A stretch of 33,761 nucleotides of DNA from Mesorhizobium plurifarium (GTDB taxonomy: Bacteria; Pseudomonadota; Alphaproteobacteria; Rhizobiales; Rhizobiaceae): positions 693,675 through 727,435 of the forward strand of contig CCNB01000004.1 in NCBI GenBank assembly GCA_000824785.1. The letters are read 5' to 3'. Made by a program: the position numbers and the translations under genes. A model generated the notes under the pieces. It saw only the letters and a list, made by a program, of their open reading frames with translations. It did not search any database and was not told the DNA's origin. Of the stretch, positions 32,257-33,761 are shown in pieces. Numbering within the stretch: the stretch's first letter is position 1; the number at the start of each line of letters is the position of its first letter.

Positions 32257-32982
32257 TCAGGCTGTCTCCGACTGCCCGACATAGACTTCGATGACGCGCG
32301 GATCGCGCCACACTTCCTCCGTCTCGCCCGAGGCGATCACCTGGCCCTGGTCCATCACGCAAAGCCGGTCGCAGAGCCGGTTGATGAAGCGCAGGTCGTG
32401 ATCGATGACGATGGTCGCGCAGCCGACGTCGCGGCGGATGCCTTCGATGGCGATGGCCAGCGTCTCCGACTCGGCCTCGTTGAGGCCGGCGGCCGGCTCG
32501 TCAAGCAACAGGAGGGACGGCCCCAGCGCCAGCGCGCGGGCGATCTCGAGCCGGCGCTGGCTGCCATAGGGCAGCGTTCCGGCCGGGCTGTCGGCGAAGC
32601 CTGCCAGCTCATATTGCTGCAGCAGCTGATCGACGCCGATGCGCTTGGCGGCGTCGGGGCGCACGGCGCGGTAGGTGATATCCGCCACCTCGACGTTCTG
32701 GCGTACGGTCAAATCCTTGAACAGCCTGATGGTCTGGAAGGTGCGGCCGACCCCTGCCCGGGCACAATGTTCGGGGCCGCGACCGGTGATCTCCTCGCCC
32801 GCCAGGCGCACGCTGCCGCTGTCCGGCTTGAGCACGCCCGAAATGGCGTTGACGAGCGTCGACTTGCCTGCGCCGTTCGGACCGATGAGGCCGAGGATCT
32901 CGCCGGCCTCGCAGGTCAGCGAGGCGTTGCGCAACGCCTGCACGCCGCCGAATGTCTTGCTGACTGCCTCAACCGACAGCAT
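32257..32982 (-). CDS. livG: ABC transporter ATP-binding protein, LivG
   Basis: ATPase subunit of the Liv-type importer, 241 residues. Walker A GPNGAGKST is at 34-42, followed by the LivG-type VGRTFQTIRLFKDLTVRQNV. The signature region LPYGSQRRLEIARALA is the variant typical of LivG, and Walker B is LLLLDEPAAGLNEAES, with DHDLRFINRLCDRLCVMDQG after it. The ATG has GGGAGAG seven bases upstream. It is the first transporter gene of the operon, 139 bp after the XRE-cupin gene; that gap holds an AT-rich inverted repeat and a GC hairpin (CCGGCCG/CGGCCGG, 33001-33030). Confidence 0.94.
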   Translation of the reverse strand: MLSVEAVSKTFGGVQALRNASLTCEAGEILGLIGPNGAGKSTLVNAISGVLKPDSGSVRLAGEEITGRGPEHCARAGVGRTFQTIRLFKDLTVRQNVEVADITYRAVRPDAAKRIGVDQLLQQYELAGFADSPAGTLPYGSQRRLEIARALALGPSLLLLDEPAAGLNEAESETLAIAIEGIRRDVGCATIVIDHDLRFINRLCDRLCVMDQGQVIASGETEEVWRDPRVIEVYVGQSETA

Positions 32983-33064
32983 CGGTCATCTCTCCCATTC
33001 CCGGCCGCTGGCTGTTCTCCTGTCGGCCGGTCAAAAGGATGCTAGTCCCCCGACTTTTCCAGAA

Positions 33065-33097
33065 CAAGTATTTTTTTCCATTTTAGAAAAATTCTTG
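33065..33097. promoter_or_regulatory. AT-rich inverted repeat before the Liv operon
   Basis: CAAGTATTTTT (33065-33075) and AAAAATTCTTG (33087-33097) are complementary at 10 of 11 positions. The stretch is a strong AT island between the XRE-cupin gene and livG, 83 bp before the livG ATG. It is the best candidate for the operator of the regulator next door, or part of the promoter. Confidence 0.55.
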
Positions 33098-33121
33098 AAC
33101 GGGAAGGCCTTGGCCGGTCGG

Positions 33122-33706
33122 TCAGACGCCTGCTCCCGGCGGCAGTCCGTCGCGCGGCACCGTGTTCGACATCAGCATGATGACGGGCTCGTCACCGAGC
33201 GCGACATAGGCGTGCTGCATTTCGCCGTCGAACAGGATGCTGTCGCCGGGCTGCAGCACGGTCGGGTCGTAGTGGAGCGTGTGGAGCTGCAGGCTGCCGC
33301 TCAGCACATGGATGAACTCCTCACCCGAATGGCTGCGCCAGCCGCCGTTTTCCTCGAAGTTCCTGGCGCGCAGCGTGACGCGCCAGAAAATGTTGGTCTT
33401 GTCGCGGAAATCGCTGCACAAGACCTCGAATTCCATGGCGTTGCCTTCATGCAGGATGCCGCTGCCGGCGCGCGTGATCGAGCGGCGCGCCTGCGGTCCG
33501 GGCTTCGGACTGAACAGGAAGGAGGCCACCGGCACATGCAGCACGCCGGCGATCATCAGCGCGATGTCGACGGTCAGCCTGGCCTTGCCATTCTCCAGCT
33601 TCGACAGCTGCGAAACGGAAAGGCCGGAGCGCTCGCTGAGGTCGCGCAAGGTGATGTTCTGCTGCTTGCGCGCGTCGCGGATCTTGCTGCCCACATTGCC
33701 TTGCAT
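33122..33706 (-). CDS. XRE-family regulator with C-terminal cupin domain (PuuR-like)
   Basis: Cytoplasmic transcription factor, 194 residues. An N-terminal XRE/Cro helix-turn-helix (about 7-62; ITLRDLSERSGLSVSQLSKLENGK) is joined to a C-terminal cupin sensor domain (about 115-188; HSGEEFIHVLSGSLQLHTL, then LQPGDSILFDGEMQHAY), the layout of PuuR, the repressor of putrescine use. The cupin probably binds the substrate or a glutamylated intermediate. The ATG at 33706 is preferred; a TTG at 33736 would add ten residues and has no ribosome site. It is upstream of livG on the same strand and probably controls the operon from the AT-rich repeat at 33065-33097. Confidence 0.9.
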   Translation of the reverse strand: MQGNVGSKIRDARKQQNITLRDLSERSGLSVSQLSKLENGKARLTVDIALMIAGVLHVPVASFLFSPKPGPQARRSITRAGSGILHEGNAMEFEVLCSDFRDKTNIFWRVTLRARNFEENGGWRSHSGEEFIHVLSGSLQLHTLHYDPTVLQPGDSILFDGEMQHAYVALGDEPVIMLMSNTVPRDGLPPGAGV

Positions 33707-33744
33707 CGTCCACGCCCTTGGCTGCCGTGTTTCCAATTTGACAA

Positions 33745-33761
33745 GCTCTAGAGCAATTCCA
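33745..33761. repeat. Start of a third copy of the composite repeat, cut by the window end
   Basis: GCTCTAGAGC (33745-33754) is a perfect palindrome that runs into AGCAATTCCA (33752-33761), the same ten bases that open the repeat at 14637-14646. The rest lies beyond the window. Confidence 0.5.

Overview
The window reads as chromosomal DNA of a high-GC alphaproteobacterium, most likely a Mesorhizobium-like member of the Rhizobiales. This is inferred from strong G/C third-position bias (which leaves long open antisense frames), the gene set (LacI-controlled sugar ABC operon, Liv-type transporter with a glutamine-synthetase-like enzyme, CreA, an AzlCD pair) and short palindromic intergenic repeats of a rhizobial kind. 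There is no rRNA, tRNA, CRISPR array, insertion sequence or prophage. All complete genes look intact.

Layout. (1) 0.1-2.4 kb, minus: membrane-bound PQQ glucose dehydrogenase. (2) 2.6-5.2 kb, plus: a UvrD/PcrA helicase carrying an unusual in-frame insert of about 38 codons whose DNA folds as five consecutive hairpins. (3) 5.2-10.2 kb, minus: a sugar-uptake and catabolism operon (oxidoreductase, isomerase, binding protein, ATPase, permease). It faces a LacI-family regulator at 10.4 kb across a pair of tandem palindromic operators. (4) 11.6-14.6 kb, plus: a secreted phytase-like esterase-family protein and a MATE exporter. (5) 14.7-18.5 kb: an MFS transporter, a TMEM175-like channel, a small helical protein, a short-chain dehydrogenase, and a low-affinity iron-permease-family protein with a histone-H1-like tail. 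(6) 18.8-21.8 kb: an outer-membrane barrel, a tiny secreted Asn/Gly repeat protein, a hexapeptide acyltransferase and CreA. (7) 22-25.4 kb, plus: SCO protein, PrmA and an M24B aminopeptidase P. (8) 25.4-26.9 kb: AzlCD exporter flanked by repeat debris. (9) 26.9-33.7 kb, minus: one operon running XRE-cupin regulator, LivG, binding protein, LivF, LivH, LivM, glutamine-synthetase-like ligase.

How the genes work together. In region 3 the LacI protein probably represses the divergent sugar operon from the two palindromes; GC hairpins on both sides of the binding-protein gene probably set its mRNA level apart from its neighbours. In region 9 a PuuR-like regulator, a Liv/HAAT importer and a ligase that keeps the glutamine synthetase fold but has Trp where the ammonium-site Glu should be together suggest uptake and gamma-glutamylation of an amine other than ammonia. 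That cluster, the hairpin-built insert in the helicase, and a composite hairpin repeat whose stems covary around an identical loop are the observations most worth following up.
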